DNA from: Bidens hawaiensis
Lineage: Eukaryota > Streptophyta > Magnoliopsida > Asterales > Asteraceae
Direction of reading: 5' to 3'
DNA length: 64,000 bases
Assembly: GCA_021521415.1 (NCBI GenBank)
Contig: JAIQDT010001094.1
Location: forward strand, 248,001-312,000
Position 1 is the stretch's first letter, and every line of letters begins with the position of its first letter. Made by a program: the position numbers and the translations under genes. A model generated the notes under the pieces. The model saw nothing but the letters and a program-made list of their open reading frames with translations, had not been told where the DNA came from and ran no database searches. Shown here in pieces: positions 46,256 through 57,315 of this stretch.

Positions 46256-49200
46256 ATGCATGAACAATATCATCATAATCTTAATCCTCCTTTGGATCTG
46301 AATTGGTATCTTGGGCTCGCTGTTACAGCTTTCGCGGTTATCTGTGCCTTGATTTACTCACTCAAGACTGCAGCCGCTAATTACTTGTTCATTCACCACT
46401 CCAATTCTCATAATAATATTAACACCACGATTGGGTCTCGTTCCATGCCGGGTCTTGCTGCTACGAGTGATCCCTGTGTTGTTTGTGGCTGCCTGACCAC
46501 CAAGCATTGTGCCCGGTGTAAAGCCGTTCGATACTGGTATTGAAAAACGTTTGTTTGTTTGTTAAAGTTTTGATTTTTATGGGTTCTTGGGTTTGTATGG
46601 TGTTGAAAATTGTTTATTTGTGTTTGGGTTTGTTAAAGTTTTGATTTTTATGGGTTCTTGAGGTTGTATGGTATTGAAAACTGTTAATTTGTGTTTGTTA
46701 AAGTTTTGGTTTTTATAGGTCCTTGAGGCTGTATGGTATTGAAAACTGTTAATTTGTGTTTGTGTTTTTTAAAGTTTTGATTTATATGGTTTCTTGGATT
46801 TGTATGGTGTTAATAAATGTTAATTTGTGTTTGTGTTTGTTGAAGTTTTGATTTTTATAGGTTCTTGAGGTTAATTTGTCTTGAGGTTGTATGGTATTGA
46901 AAACTATTAATTTGTGTTTATGTTTATTAAAGTTTTGATTTTTATGGTTTCTTGGATTTGTATGGTGTTAATAAATGTTAATTTGTTTTTGTGTTCGTTG
47001 ATGTTTTGATTTTTATGGTTTCTTGGGTTTGTATGGTAATGAAATTTGTTTATCTGTGTTTGTTAAAGTTTTGATTTTTATGGGTTCTTGAGGTTATATT
47101 ATGTGGGTTATGACTAATATAGCTGCAGGGTTGGGTTTATTTTTGAGGTTGTTGAAATTAAAATACTATAATTGTTTGTTGAAAAGATTATTAGATGTCC
47201 CTTGATCACAATCTGTATGAGCACTATTTTTTTATTGGATGATATTGGTATTCAAAAATGTTTGTTTGTGTTTGTTAAAGTTTTGATTTTTATGGTTTCT
47301 TGAGGTTGATGTGAATTTTTACTAATACAGCTGCAGGGTCGGGTTTATTTTGAGCTGGTTAAAAGTAAAAGGCTTTAATTATTTATTCAGAAGATTATTA
47401 GATATCCCTTGATCACAATCTGTATTAATAAACATTAATTTATGTTTATGCTTGTATAAAGTTTTGATTTTTATGGTTTCTTGAGGTTATATGATGTGAT
47501 TTATGACTGATATAGACACAGGGTTGGGTTTGTTTTGAGGTAGTTAAGTTCTATTGAATTTATAAAAGCCCTTAATTTTACATTGAAAATATTTTTAGAT
47601 ATCCCTTGATCAGAATTTGTATGAACATTGTTTTTCTTATTTGATAATACTGGTATTAAAAAAGGTAAATTTATGTTTATTCAATTTTTTGTTTTTATGT
47701 TTTCTTGAGGTTGTATGATGTGGGTTATGACTAATTCAGCTGCAGGGTTGGGTTTATTTTGAGGTAGTTAGGTCCTGTTGAATTAAAAGCCCTTAACTTT
47801 TCGTTGAAAATATCTTTAGATATCCCATGATCACAATCTGTATGAACATTATTCTTTTTGTTGGATGATACTGATTAAAAAACGTTAACTCATGCTTATG
47901 TTTATTAAAGTTTTGATTTTTATGGTTTCTTGAGGTTATGATGTAATTTCTGACTAATACAGCTGCAGGGTTGGGTTTATTTTGAGTTGTGTTAATAAAA
48001 AGGCCTTCGTTTTGTATTGGAAAGATTATTAGACACCCCTTGATCACAATCTCTATGGATTTTTTTATAAAAAAGCCGTTGATGTTTTATTGGATGATGC
48101 AACATTTTACCTCAAAAGATTGTTATATATGAGGCACTTTGGTGGTATAGCCTGTTCTGTTGTAAAGTTTTTATTTTTATGATCTTGAGTTTATATGATA
48201 TGAATTCTGACAAATTTTGAGGTAGTTAAGTTCTGTCGAATTTATAAAAGCTCTTAATTTTTCATTGAAAAGATCTTTAGATATCTCTTGATCAGAATCT
48301 CTATGAACATTATTTTTTTATTGGATGATGCAAGATTATGCCCCTAAAGATGGTTTATCTGAAGCTTTTTGTTGATATAGTCTGGTCTGCTGTGAAAGAT
48401 TTTGACTTTCTTTAGTGTTTTGTGACATTGTGTTTTAACGTTATGTATACTTGTATAGTGTTGTTTCTTTATTTTGGTTTTAGTTTGTTGTATTCTATAT
48501 TTCAGTTCAGAATCATGTCAAAGGTCTCATTGGAAATCTGGGCACAAGGAAAAATGCGAAGATTTTCGGCTGTCGCGGAGAAGAAACTCTACTGCGAGTT
48601 CGATAGTTCCGGGGACTAGTAATTCCACACAGATGAAGAAGGTCAAGATTGGTTATTGTTGTCTGCATTTGTTGGTTTAAATTGCTTTACAGTAAATGGC
48701 TTTAATGTTGGGTTGAATATTTTCTGGTTCAGGTTGTTTTTCCTTATGACAAGTTTGTGGAGCTGTTTAACTGGAGGAATCAAGGGTTTCCTCCTTGCGG
48801 GCTTCTGAATTGTGGAAACATGTGTCTTTTTATGGCTGTTTTTATCCATTTACTTTCTTGTGTTCATGTTTTTCTAGAAATTCTGATGATTTTTTTTTTC
48901 ATTTAACAGCTGTTTTGCCAACGTTGTTTTACAATGTTTAGCGTACACTCGTCCACTTGCTGCCTATTTGCTTGAGAAAGGCCATAGGAGGGAATGTAAT
49001 TACTTCTCTTTCTCTCTCTTCATATATGTGTGCGTGTGTGTTTGTGTACTTCTTATGTACAAATTTCTATGTTATGCACATGCTAAACCATTATACTAAT
49101 TTGTTTGTATGTTCTTTTTAAAATGTTTACCTACACATGCATAGGCTCAATAAAAAAATAAATTTTGTGTATGCGTTTTTATAGAATGTTAAAAGAGTTG

Positions 49201-51822
49201 AATTAGCATTGCGTTTTAACCATTTTCTTGTATTTTAAAATTGAAAAAATGAATGATTTATTTTGTTCTTTCTGTTACGGAAAAAAGCTGTCTTCTCACT
49301 TCTGCATAGAATTCTTATTTTTTTTTTTTATGTTTTTGATTTATTAGGTCGGCGAAATGATTGGTGCTTTTTATGTGAACTTCAAGCTCATATGGAAAGA
49401 GCCTGCCAAAGTAACCATGCATTTTCACCAGTTAATATTTTGTCACGATTGCCTAACATTGGTGGTAATCTCGGTTATGGGAAACAAGAGGATGCACACG
49501 AGTTCATGAGGTTTTCTTTATTTCATATTTGATTAGTTTAATATGCATGCACACGTCTTTGATTAAAAAAAAATAACTAACCTTGTTTATTCAAATATCT
49601 GCTACTGAATGCATAGCTTTCACATTTGCCAGGTTTGTTATCGACACTATGCAATCAGTTTGCCTTGATGAATATGGTGGAGAAAGAGCTGTGCATCCTA
49701 GCTCTCAGGAGACAACACTTATTCAACATATATTTGGAGGCCGCCTTCAGTCTCAGGTGTCTTTATTCGCAGCCACTTCTTTTAATAATATCTGTTTAAG
49801 TAATCTTTTGTACACTTCGCATATAATGAAATGACCAATTATTGAAACTTTTGGTTTGTTTATCTATTTTTTAAAGGCCTGCATTTATCTAATGGAATGA
49901 TTTGTAGGTGATCGGTACAAAGTGCAATAATGTGTCGAATCAGTTTGAAAATATGATGGATTTGACTGTTGAAATCCAAGGGGATGCTGCGTCTCTTGAG
50001 GAATGCTTAGATCAATTTACAGTCAAAGAATGGCTTGAAGGAGATAATAAGTACAAATGTGACGGGTAATCTTCATTGTTTTCTTATTCAGTAACAACCT
50101 ATAATATGGTTTCAAATTTTCTTACATTACTGTTTTTTTTTTTTGCAATTTATGTATTTTTGTCCATTTTGTTAGCAAGTCAATCGACATATGAAATTGT
50201 CAGCTGACTTCGCTGTTGAACTGTTTTTCAGATGTAATGACTATGTCTTAGCATGGAAACGACTAAACATTAACATGGCTCCAAATATTCTTACCATTGC
50301 GTTAAAACGATTTCAGGTTCGTAAAACTAGAGTTGTTCATCTATAATACACTTTTGAAAATATTGTGTTGACTTATGAAATTATCATCTTTTATTGTATC
50401 ATTATGTAATGTAAATCAATATTTTAGTCAGTGATTATTTTTTTATTTTGTTATGCAGAGTGGGAGAGAGTGACATTCCCAGAAACTTTAGATCTTAGTC
50501 CCTACATGAGTGAAGATGCAGATGGCAATAATATATACAGGCTATATGCGGTTGTTGTCCATGTCGATATGCTGAATGCATCATATTTTGGCCATTACAT
50601 TTGTTTTACTAAGGACTTTTCTGGGAATTGGTACAGAATTGATGACTGCAAGGTGCATTCTCTCTCTCTCGTTACACAAACACACGTGTGTGTGTGTATT
50701 CTCGGTGTCATCTCTTCAATCATCCATAGAAGTTTTCATTTATATTTGTTTCTAACCGACCCACAATTTCTTGCAGGTTGAAACGGTTGAGCTGGATGAA
50801 GTGCTGTCACAGGGTGCTTATATGCTTCTGTATAATAGGTACATATTTATACCCACAAACGCCTAGCCAGTTGCCATGTCAGATTTTCACTAATTCTTCA
50901 AAAATGCCCGTTTTCACTCTATTCCGACAAACAGTACCTTTTCATATCATCACCACTTCTTACATTCATTTTTATTTATAATCAAATTACCTTTTAAATT
51001 TTAACCAAATCAAATTATTTAAAAGAATTTATATAATTTATAAAAAAAAAAACTCTGTTGGTAAAACAATTTATACAAATTAAGTATTGTGTAAAAGAAA
51101 CAAAGATGGTGTACAAAATTATTATATAATGTTTCTAAAATAAAAACATTACATATTTTTGCTATTTTAACCAATAATTACATGTATTATTGTTGATTAT
51201 TTTCAGAGTTTCCGCCAGAAATTCATGCTTAAGTCCAGTTGAAGAAGCTTCTAAAACCGATGGCATTCAAACACCAAACACATCCCAAGAAAAGACACCT
51301 ATCGCAACCCAACCTGTTGACTCTTCATCGACTACAGAATTAGTTGATGCTGCTAATGACGCCTCAGCAGACATTAACATCTCTACATCTCAAAATTCAG
51401 CCACTGGTGACATGGACATTGACACAGCCGATTCAAAGACAGATTTTTCAGTTATAAATAATAACGGAGACTGCACCAGTGATTGTACAGTCGCCATTGA
51501 AAACGAAACTGCACCAAACAAACCCGCTGCCATTCAGAATAATGTTAGTGATGACATCGAGGGTAAAATGAGAAACGTGTCTTCTAGTTCGAGCAACGGT
51601 GAAGAAGCTAACGGTATGGAGTTTGAAAAACCAGCAAAGCCAAGTTCTTCTGGAGCAAAACTGAAGCCGTTGATCTCGTCGGGTTTTCTCAGTAAACGGC
51701 CTCGGAAAGTTACGAATAATAAGAAAGACGAAAAAGCCCTTGAAGGTCAAAATGGAGATTTGAAGAATAATGACATCCTGGTGTCAAAAACTGAATCTAG
51801 GGTGGTTGTAAATGGAGTTTAA
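46256..51822 (+). CDS. MYND-type ubiquitin carboxyl-terminal hydrolase (UBP18/UBP19-like)
   Basis: A deubiquitinating cysteine protease. Eleven exons: 46256-46536, 48506-48641, 48733-48821, 48910-48995, 49348-49510, 49633-49756, 49908-50065, 50232-50316, 50461-50652, 50777-50838, 51207-51822; phases agree and the total is 663 aa, as in UBP18/19. The start MHEQYHHNL leads to an N-terminal membrane segment ([20 protein letters not shown]). The MYND finger is split between exons 1 and 2 ([21 protein letters not shown], then [17 protein letters not shown]). The catalytic Cys box is NCGNICFANV (Cys first in exon 4), with a QEDAHEFMR box in exon 5. The His box is [12 protein letters not shown] and YRIDDCKV (exons 9-10). 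The Ser/Asp-rich C-terminal tail is in exon 11. In exon 9 a conserved stretch is missing; the frame is kept only if splicing uses the AG at 50459-50460 (see findings). Confidence 0.85.
46543..48330 (+). repeat. Tandem repeats filling intron 1 of the ubiquitin protease
   Basis: From 46543 to 47100 a roughly 70-80-bp unit (GTTAAAGTTTTGATTTTTAT, then GGTTCTTGAGGTTGTATGG) repeats about seven times. From 47100 to 48330 a larger unit of about 200-230 bp repeats about five times. It contains the same phrase plus TACAGCTGCAGGGTTGGGTT and TAGATATCCCTTGATCACAA. The intron is about 1.97 kb, far longer than the gene's other introns. Confidence 0.85.
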
Positions 51823-51824
51823 CA

Positions 51825-51850
51825 TAATAATAATAATAATTATTATTATT
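51825..51850 (+). repeat. (AAT)n/(ATT)n palindrome just after the protease stop codon
   Basis: An ATAATAATAATAA arm followed at once by a TTATTATTATT arm, 3 bp after the TAA. It could form a hairpin in the 3' UTR. Confidence 0.7.
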
Positions 51851-52290
51851 TAATGATAATTAAGGTTCCTGTGTTTGAGAAAATTTGGGAATATAGAAGT
51901 CTCAGGGGCAGGGATGAGTGATGTTTTGGTTAATATAGCAGCAGCAGGAGGGTAAAACAGTAATTTGCTAGATTTTTGAGGTACACTTTTTTTTTTTTCA
52001 TTTTTGTCTTTAAATGATTTGATTATATTCTTAAAGGGTATGTAATGTATGGTACATCTATCCATTTAAAGTGAATAAGTACAACCTTCCTCTGCATTTC
52101 GATTCTACACTTTGTTTTATATGTTCGAAATTGATGAAAAAATTCTTGGTTTCGCTACTGTATTTTATTATATAGTATTTAAACGTTCTATAAAGTTAGA
52201 TATTTGGGTTGATGTATTGAAGGTTTGGTAAAGACTAAAGAGTCAAGTAATTGCGCAGTGTATGTTTCGTTATTAATGAGTCGAATGAGA

Positions 52291-52310
52291 CCCCCCCCCC
52301 CCCCCCCCCC
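52291..52310. repeat. Poly-C tract
   Basis: About 20 consecutive C, unusual in this AT-rich DNA. Confidence 0.9.
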
Positions 52311-53803
52311 GTCTAATTCAGTTAGGTGTTAGCGTTGTTTGTTGGAAAAAGATGTTTTAAACGTTTTAGCAAGTTTTTCGGTGGGCCAAAAGGACATGCA
52401 ACAATGTCGATATGATTTTGCAACAATGAGACTCATGTGTCATGTTCCCAAATGATAATATCTAAAATTCGAGCAGGCAACTTTTATTTAGACTGAGATA
52501 AACATCTCAATTCGAGAGGAGCAATGTCTCCAATTACATAATACTTTGATAATGAAAAACTAGAATGAGGAATACAAAGTAAGAAGCCTGATTTATTAAC
52601 CCAAAATAGTAACTGCTGGCATTAGAACAGCTCCTCACTCTTTATCTTCCTGTTAATAAAAGCCATAGTAACTGCTCCCCACTCTTCCAACTTACCACTA
52701 ACTCCTTGACCAAATGGTCTAGCTTAAGCCCAAAAACAGAATTCAGCTGGCCCGTATTGGCAGCTGTGGCTCGTTTCCTTCTTCTCGAGTATACTTTAAT
52801 TGGGCCTTTATCACCAAATCACCTTATGATATCTGATCAATTATTGATGATAGTCTCTTTTTTTTTCTTTAATATGATGTTTATGTGTTATTTACATATC
52901 TGACAATCAAGTGATGCCGATTAGTTGAACATTTTTTTTATGTTCGCTAGTCTCCTTTTTATGTGCAACCTTTTCAATATCACGGTGACAAAATGGTTTG
53001 AATTGTGATCGCTGGCGTGTTACATGAGTCAAACTAGATAGGATCAAGATCGAAAAATACATAGCCAGTGTGGGTATAGAACTATAGAAGTATCAAACAA
53101 AAACCAGATATGAACCAAATCCAAATTTTTGGTTCTCTAATTGAAATCATTTAATTTATCCCTATTTATAATATTTAGTAACATATAAGTATTTTTTCAT
53201 TTACAATTTTCTTAGAAAAAATTTGTTGTTTCATAACTTCCATTTGCCGGCTGCATTGTTTTCATTATTATTGAGTCATATAGAATCTACACATTCAGAA
53301 TCTAGCCCAAAATATCAACTAAACATAACTAACTTCTTACAATATAATTTTCTAAAAGTTACAAATATAAATATACAAAGTTACATTCACCATGAATTTT
53401 TTACATGGGCTTTAGCACTAGTTTTAACGGAGCAATCAATAACACTAAATCTAAGTTATGTTTGAGTTTGAAAATAGTAATGCATTTTTGATCCGTCATC
53501 TTAATTGAATGCTCTTCACGTAGACTCAGGCTCGTCTTTGAGAATTCAAGTGCCTAAAGCGGATACTAAAAAAATAAGCCTTTATATAAAGTTTCTCCCA
53601 AAGATCAACAATGATTTGATAAAAATGAATGGAAAAAAATGTTTTGTTGGCTAAACAAAATGGGTATTGGACTATCACTATTGGGCTCTCTTACTCTTTA
53701 GTTTGTTATTATTAGGTTAAATAAAAGGGCCGGTCTTAAAAACTATACGCGTGTTTATTTATTTGTTATTGCATTATTCTACTTATTACAATATCCGCAG
53801 TGA

Positions 53804-53805
<2 letters not shown>

Positions 53806-53862
<57 letters not shown>
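53806..53862. repeat. (AAT)n microsatellite
   Basis: About 19 uninterrupted AAT/TAA units. Confidence 0.95.
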
Positions 53863-53864
<2 letters not shown>

Positions 53865-55557
53865 GCCATGACATTAAAAAGTTGGTACTAGGGTTAGGGA
53901 GAACTTAAAAGAAGATAACATGATGCAAATAACTCATAAAACTAATGGTTGGAAAAGGGCATAAAAGAACTCGGCTATTTTAAACTTTTAAAAAGAAATT
54001 AATTTTTAAGCTAGTTAGTCTATATATTATTTCTTGATAAGGTCAATCGTAGTGAGCTAAACGCCCTCTCTACATCAACCGGATCACGCCCATCATACCA
54101 TTTCATAGTGAAGAAGTGAGGCGTCAAAGGGTTGGTTGCCCCTTCATGCGTTAACACGTCAACGGGTAAGGGGCTCAAAAGATGGGGCCGCAACTTTAAT
54201 CCAATCAATCACTCTTACTCACATGTTTATATATTAAAAGACGATTAAATATTAATTGTGTTGTTAGTTAAACCGTTACGTGTTTTTGAGTGAAAAGTTA
54301 ATGATTGATCCCATACCTCCGTGATAATGACATGACAAGATTTTTCTTACCTTTTGATTAAACCACTACAAATAGTCTAACTAACAATATGATTATAGAA
54401 CATGTTCTATTAATAATGTTTTTCACTGTATTAATAGAATATGTTGTATAATCATATTACGTATTTGTTGTGATATCACGTCTTTGTAAACGATGTATTC
54501 CCGTAAAAAAATCTGTCGCGGAATTAAATAGGCACCATATTTTTCCATATAAAAAAATGACATTTTATTAAACCAACTTATGAAAAATAACATTTCGAAT
54601 ACATGTAACTGCTTTTAAAAGTAATAAAATTAAACGTTTTATTGTTGGACACATAAAATATTATCTTTATCGTCCTCCATGAAGAGTGAGTCCCAGGTTG
54701 TGCCGTCCACGACCTGCTTGTCAAATGTCAACACTCTGAGCTGTCTTTCGTTTTGTTTTATGTTTCCACAATTTACACAATCATCCCTACACTATTATTT
54801 TCTAGCATCTTTAGCCACTCTTCTTTTAAATAACATTTTTTATTGATATTACACATTGATGTTGTGTCATTAATCATTATTAATGACAAATTGACAACGA
54901 GTGCTTGCATAAGTTGGAAACCACACTAAAAGCATATTTCGTAATCAAGACTCAAATATGTATATCAGTACATCACATTGTTTTAAATGTGAAAAACATT
55001 TTCTTGTTTTAAATACATGTGATATTGATATTATAAATTTGATATGGAAAATGAGCTAAAGGTATAATTACTATGAGTATCATAGTAATTATACCATATG
55101 CTATAATTAAAAATCCGACAGATTATCATACCATATGCTATGCTCTGTTAGTTAGCTCAATGGTTTGGACCACTCACATAGCAACCTTAAAAATAAAGAT
55201 ATGTCATAACTAACTTAAAGATTAATAATATGTAGAAAATAAAAAAATTATTAAAGAAAAAAAGAAGAAGAATTTCAATGATCATTCTAAACATAAAAAC
55301 AAGTTTAAAAAATCAATAATTCAAACTTGTAAGAAGTTTTTTTTGATAGAAATATGTTTCGGCCTGGCTAGTTAAGCAAAAAAAAAATAACTGGACAGTT
55401 AAACCTTTGATGACTCATAGCAAGCAAACGATATGTGATTTGACTCCTAATATGTTAACTTAGTCTCGGTCTAAAACAATAATTTTTATTTATAATTCAA
55501 GATCACTTATAGTTGACTAATGAATTAAACTATCGCTTGATATTTTTAGTAAACATA

Positions 55558-55590
<33 letters not shown>

Positions 55591-56090
55591 TACTAAAGTG
55601 TAAGCATCGGTTTAACAAAGCATGGAGATGATTTTGGACAAAAATGTTAATTAGGTAAAGTTAGGGGGAATTTATGTGTATTGTTATTTCTTCTTTCTAC
55701 TTTTACCACTTTAAAGTCAACCAAAAAAAGATTTTCTAAACTAATTACAAAATAGTCCCTTAATTTTATGTCATTTTGAAGTTTTAGTTTAGTGACAAAT
55801 TTTGCTGTTATTGTTGATTTCAACTCGATCAATCATCTGGATAATTTGTGTAACAAAAGGATTATTGTGTAAGAGATAATTTGTCAATTTGTAATCTCTC
55901 AACTAATATAACTTTTTAATTCCACACTCGTTCAAAATTTATTATTCAATCAGATTTCACAGAACTTAAAATATAAATAAATTTAAAATATTCGAATCAA
56001 ATAGCCAACCGACTCATCACGTTATCTAAAATCAAAACTGTTTCAGCTAAAAAAAAAAAGGCAAAATCCATCTTTTACCAAGATATGTTA

Positions 56091-56187
56091 GGGTTGGTGG
56101 CCTAGTGATAAAGACAAAGTCTATTAAACAGCCCAAATACTCTAAGTTCGAGTCCCGAAAAGTAAATAGATATTTGACGTAAAAAAA
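56091..56187 (+). mobile_element. tRNA-derived SINE
   Basis: An A-box-like GGTGGCCTAGTG (56096-56107) and a B box GTTCGAGTCCC (56146-56156) at Pol III promoter spacing, followed by a short A-run (56181-56187). Imperfect flanking duplications (CAAGATATG before, CAAGATGTA after) support retroposition. Confidence 0.55.
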
Positions 56188-56220
56188 TGCTATCAAGATG
56201 TAAAGGAAATACATCACTTG

Positions 56221-56806
56221 TAGAGGTGTTCGCGGTCCAGTTTTCGCTGTTTTTAGGTCAAACAGTGAACCAAACCGTTAGTAACGGTTTTTGATTTTCG
56301 TAAACCAAAACCGAACCGTTAATAACGGTTTGGTTAGGTTTGGTTTCGCGGTTTGGCCTTGTTCGGTCTTTATACAATATGTCCAAAATAATTCATGATA
56401 TGTAAATGTTATACAAGTCACAATTATTTATATAATTTAGCAAACAACTTATTTTTACTTTTTTGGGATCTCATTTAAGAAAACAAAAGGCCAATTAAGG
56501 TTTCTTGCATTTTTGATTTGGGCTTAGCCCACCTTTTTTTTTGTTTATTATTAATATTTGTCAATGTTTAGTAGTGTATATGTATATACACATATATATT
56601 ATATGAAATATTTAAAAAATACATATAAATAAATCATACGGTCCGGTCCGGTTTATGCGGTTGGTTTTCGGTTCAAACCGTTCACTACGGTGTGGAAATT
56701 TTCAAACCAACCAACCGAGAGTAAAGAAAAAGAACCAACCGCGAAACCAAACCGATGACCGGTTTGGACGGTTTCGCGGTTTCGAACCGAACCATGAACA
56801 CCCCTA
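56221..56806. mobile_element. hAT-type non-autonomous element, 586 bp
   Basis: The ends are TAGAGGTGTTCGCGGTCC and, inverted, TAGGGGTGTTCATGGTTC. A perfect 8-bp target duplication ATCACTTG lies at 56213-56220 and 56807-56814. The subterminal regions are packed with AACCG/CGGTT motifs (for example AACCGTTAATAACGGTTTGG), the likely transposase-binding sites. Non-coding. Confidence 0.85.
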
Positions 56807-56814
56807 ATCACTTG

Positions 56815-57315
56815 GATCAAATTTAAGATTTTATTTCCTTTTATTGATATTTATCTTGATTTTGAATGACTTTAAAAGTTTTAATTTCTTTATGTAAACT
56901 TCACTTTTCTATACTTGCCTTAAATTTGATAATTTGTTTTAAACTTATTAAACTAGTTAGAAGATAAATATAAATTGACTAAATATCTCTCATTAGCAAC
57001 TTCAGAATTTGGACCAAAACCATACAAAAAAACTAATACTAAAACTGCAAAACAAAGCATACTTAAAGGACTATATTTTGTAGTCTACTCTTTCTTTCAC
57101 AAAAACTGAGTTTCAGCTCATTCATCAAAATCTTGTGGGTTTCTGCATTGTGATTCTTCACGTACCAATGCATATCTTTCAACCCATCCCAAAAAGATTC
57201 TAACTTCTAGCTTCTAATATTCATCCCACATAATAAAACTCAAAACTTTATAAAAAAATGCAAGCTTTCCATCTGGGCATTGTTCAAGATTAAAGATTTG
57301 CCACATTTCACCATC
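56815..57315. other. Upstream region of the channel gene
   Basis: AT-rich 5' flank. No defined promoter element could be assigned with confidence. Confidence 0.5.

Larger units (their letters stand above)
51851..56090. other. AT-rich intergenic DNA with simple repeats
   Basis: I see no gene. Simple repeats are a C-run of about 20 bases at about 52291-52310, (AAT)n at 53806-53862 and (TTA)n at 55559-55589. A 62-codon frame at 54020-54208 (-) reads like dispersed plant repeat sequence, not a gene. Confidence 0.55.

Noticed and set aside
54020..54208. 62-codon minus-strand ORF
   Set aside because: Reads like a dispersed plant repeat and has no domain or gene structure.
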